Assembly: GCA_014379235.1 (NCBI GenBank)
Contig: JACMMD010000921.1
Location: forward strand, 1 to 7,003
From: Anaerolineae bacterium
Lineage (GTDB): Bacteria; Chloroflexota; Anaerolineae; Aggregatilineales; Phototrophicaceae
Direction: 5' to 3'
DNA: 7,003 nt
Shown here: positions 6,762 to 7,003 of the stretch, one piece after another
Numbering within the stretch: the first letter of the stretch is position 1
Layout: each line of letters opens with the position of its first letter
Position numbers and translations under genes: made by a program
Notes under the pieces: generated by a model
Seen by the model: only the letters and a program-made list of their open reading frames with translations
Database searches by the model: none
What the model was told of the DNA's origin: nothing

Positions 6762-6818
6762 GTAGGGGCAAACCTATGTGTTCGCCCAATACAGGGCGAC
6801 CCAGTGGGTCGCCCCTAC
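6762..6818. repeat. Composite GTAGGGGC repeat, copy C (two hairpins in one frame)
   Basis: A 57-bp element bounded by GTAGGGGC (6762-6769) and GCCCCTAC (6811-6818). Inside are two hairpins. The first pairs GGGC-x-AAC (6766-6773) with GTT-x-GCCC (6780-6787), with one mismatch and a six-base loop. The second is a perfect nine-pair stem (6794-6802 with 6806-6814) with loop AGT. GTAG and CTAC at the ends can pair as well, giving a three-way-junction shape. It ends 20 bases before the enolase-superfamily start codon, next to its ribosome-binding site. No T-tract follows. Confidence 0.88.
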
Positions 6819-6852
6819 ATGCTGAAATCGTTCGTCTAAATAACGTCACCTA

Positions 6853-6880
6853 GTAGGGGCGCTTCGCGAAGCGCCCCTAC
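6853..6880. repeat. GTAGGGGC palindromic repeat, copy D
   Basis: Perfect 28-bp palindrome, same length and outer arms as copy A (GTAGGGGCGC / GCGCCCCTAC) with core TTCGCGAA. In the direction of transcription it begins 10 bases after the stop codon of the upstream enolase-superfamily gene, much as copy B follows the dipeptidase stop. No T-tract follows, and no target-site duplication is evident. Confidence 0.93.
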
Positions 6881-6890
6881 GACCTCTATC

Positions 6891-7003
6891 TCAGAACTGC
6901 ACCTGATACTGTCGCAGCGCGTCCTCGTTGATGTCGATACCGAGTCCCGGCCCCTGCGGCACATGGAAAAAGCTGTTTTCGATGCGGAGCGGCGCGTTCA
7001 AAA
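6891..7003 (-). CDS. Enolase-superfamily protein, C-terminal end only (5' part outside window)
   Basis: The last 36 codons and the TGA (6893-6891) of a gene entering from the right edge. The readable tail includes SFFHVPQGPGLGIDINEDAL. It matches the C-terminus of the neighbouring complete enolase-superfamily protein (GFVHVSDRPGLGIDIDEATL) at about 14 of 25 aligned positions, and P-G-L-G-I-D-I-D/N-E is a common ending for mandelate-racemase-type enzymes. It is therefore probably a paralogue in tandem with that gene, the two being separated by 149 bases. Catalytic residues are outside the window, so the family call rests only on the tail. Confidence 0.8.
   Translation of the reverse strand, partial: LNAPLRIENSFFHVPQGPGLGIDINEDALRQYQVQF

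Noticed and set aside
6205..6765. Plus-strand open frame of 186 codons
   Set aside because: It lies antisense to the well-supported enolase-superfamily gene, shows no family motif, and its composition is that expected of a GC-rich complementary strand.
6762..6880. Complete insertion sequence or classical MITE
   Set aside because: There is no transposase frame and no visible target-site duplication around any copy. The elements are too short to call more than palindromic repeats.

Overview
This window looks like part of a catabolic gene neighbourhood from a free-living bacterium with moderately high GC. Chloroflexota (Anaerolineae-like) is my best guess. It rests on the short GTAGGGGC...GCCCCTAC palindromes in the intergenic gaps and on the mix of enolase-superfamily, M19 dipeptidase, PhyH and IclR genes. 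It is an inference, because no marker gene settles it. Every convincing gene lies on the minus strand, so transcription runs from high to low coordinates. No RNA gene, CRISPR array, transposase or origin is visible, and no gene-free stretch exceeds about 150 bases.

In transcription order, the window opens with the last 36 codons of an enolase-superfamily enzyme (7003-6891). A 149-base gap with two palindromic repeat elements follows. Next comes a tight three-gene set: a complete mandelate-racemase-type enolase-superfamily protein (6741-5509), an NAD-dependent epimerase/dehydratase of the extended SDR type (5512-4514, 4-base overlap) and an M19 membrane-dipeptidase-family metallohydrolase (4527-3469, 14-base overlap, TTG start). 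A 114-base gap with two more palindromes of the same family, separated by a small 13-nt inverted repeat, leads to an IclR-type regulator (3354-2500). The regulator overlaps by 8 bases a GH88/GH105-like unsaturated-uronyl hydrolase (2507-1512). A short gap with a plausible sigma70-type promoter then leads to a PhyH-family Fe(II)/2-oxoglutarate dioxygenase (1444-605). The last gene is a short-form phosphatidylserine decarboxylase (578 to beyond position 1), whose 3' end is cut off just after its pyruvoyl-forming Gly-Ser site.

Taken together, the upstream six genes read as a sugar-acid / plant-polysaccharide (pectin-like) utilisation locus. The GH105-like enzyme would release unsaturated uronic acids, the enolase-superfamily enzymes would dehydrate or epimerise acid sugars, the SDR would oxidise or epimerise a sugar, and the IclR protein would sense a pathway metabolite. 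The dipeptidase does not obviously fit such a pathway. The dioxygenase may be transcribed separately, and the decarboxylase is a phospholipid housekeeping gene. No transporter is present in the window, so the substrate remains unknown.

The most unusual features are the palindromic repeat family in both larger gaps, including a composite two-hairpin version, and an Asp-to-His change at a normally conserved site of the decarboxylase. I did not find a clear-cut novel defence or mobile system.
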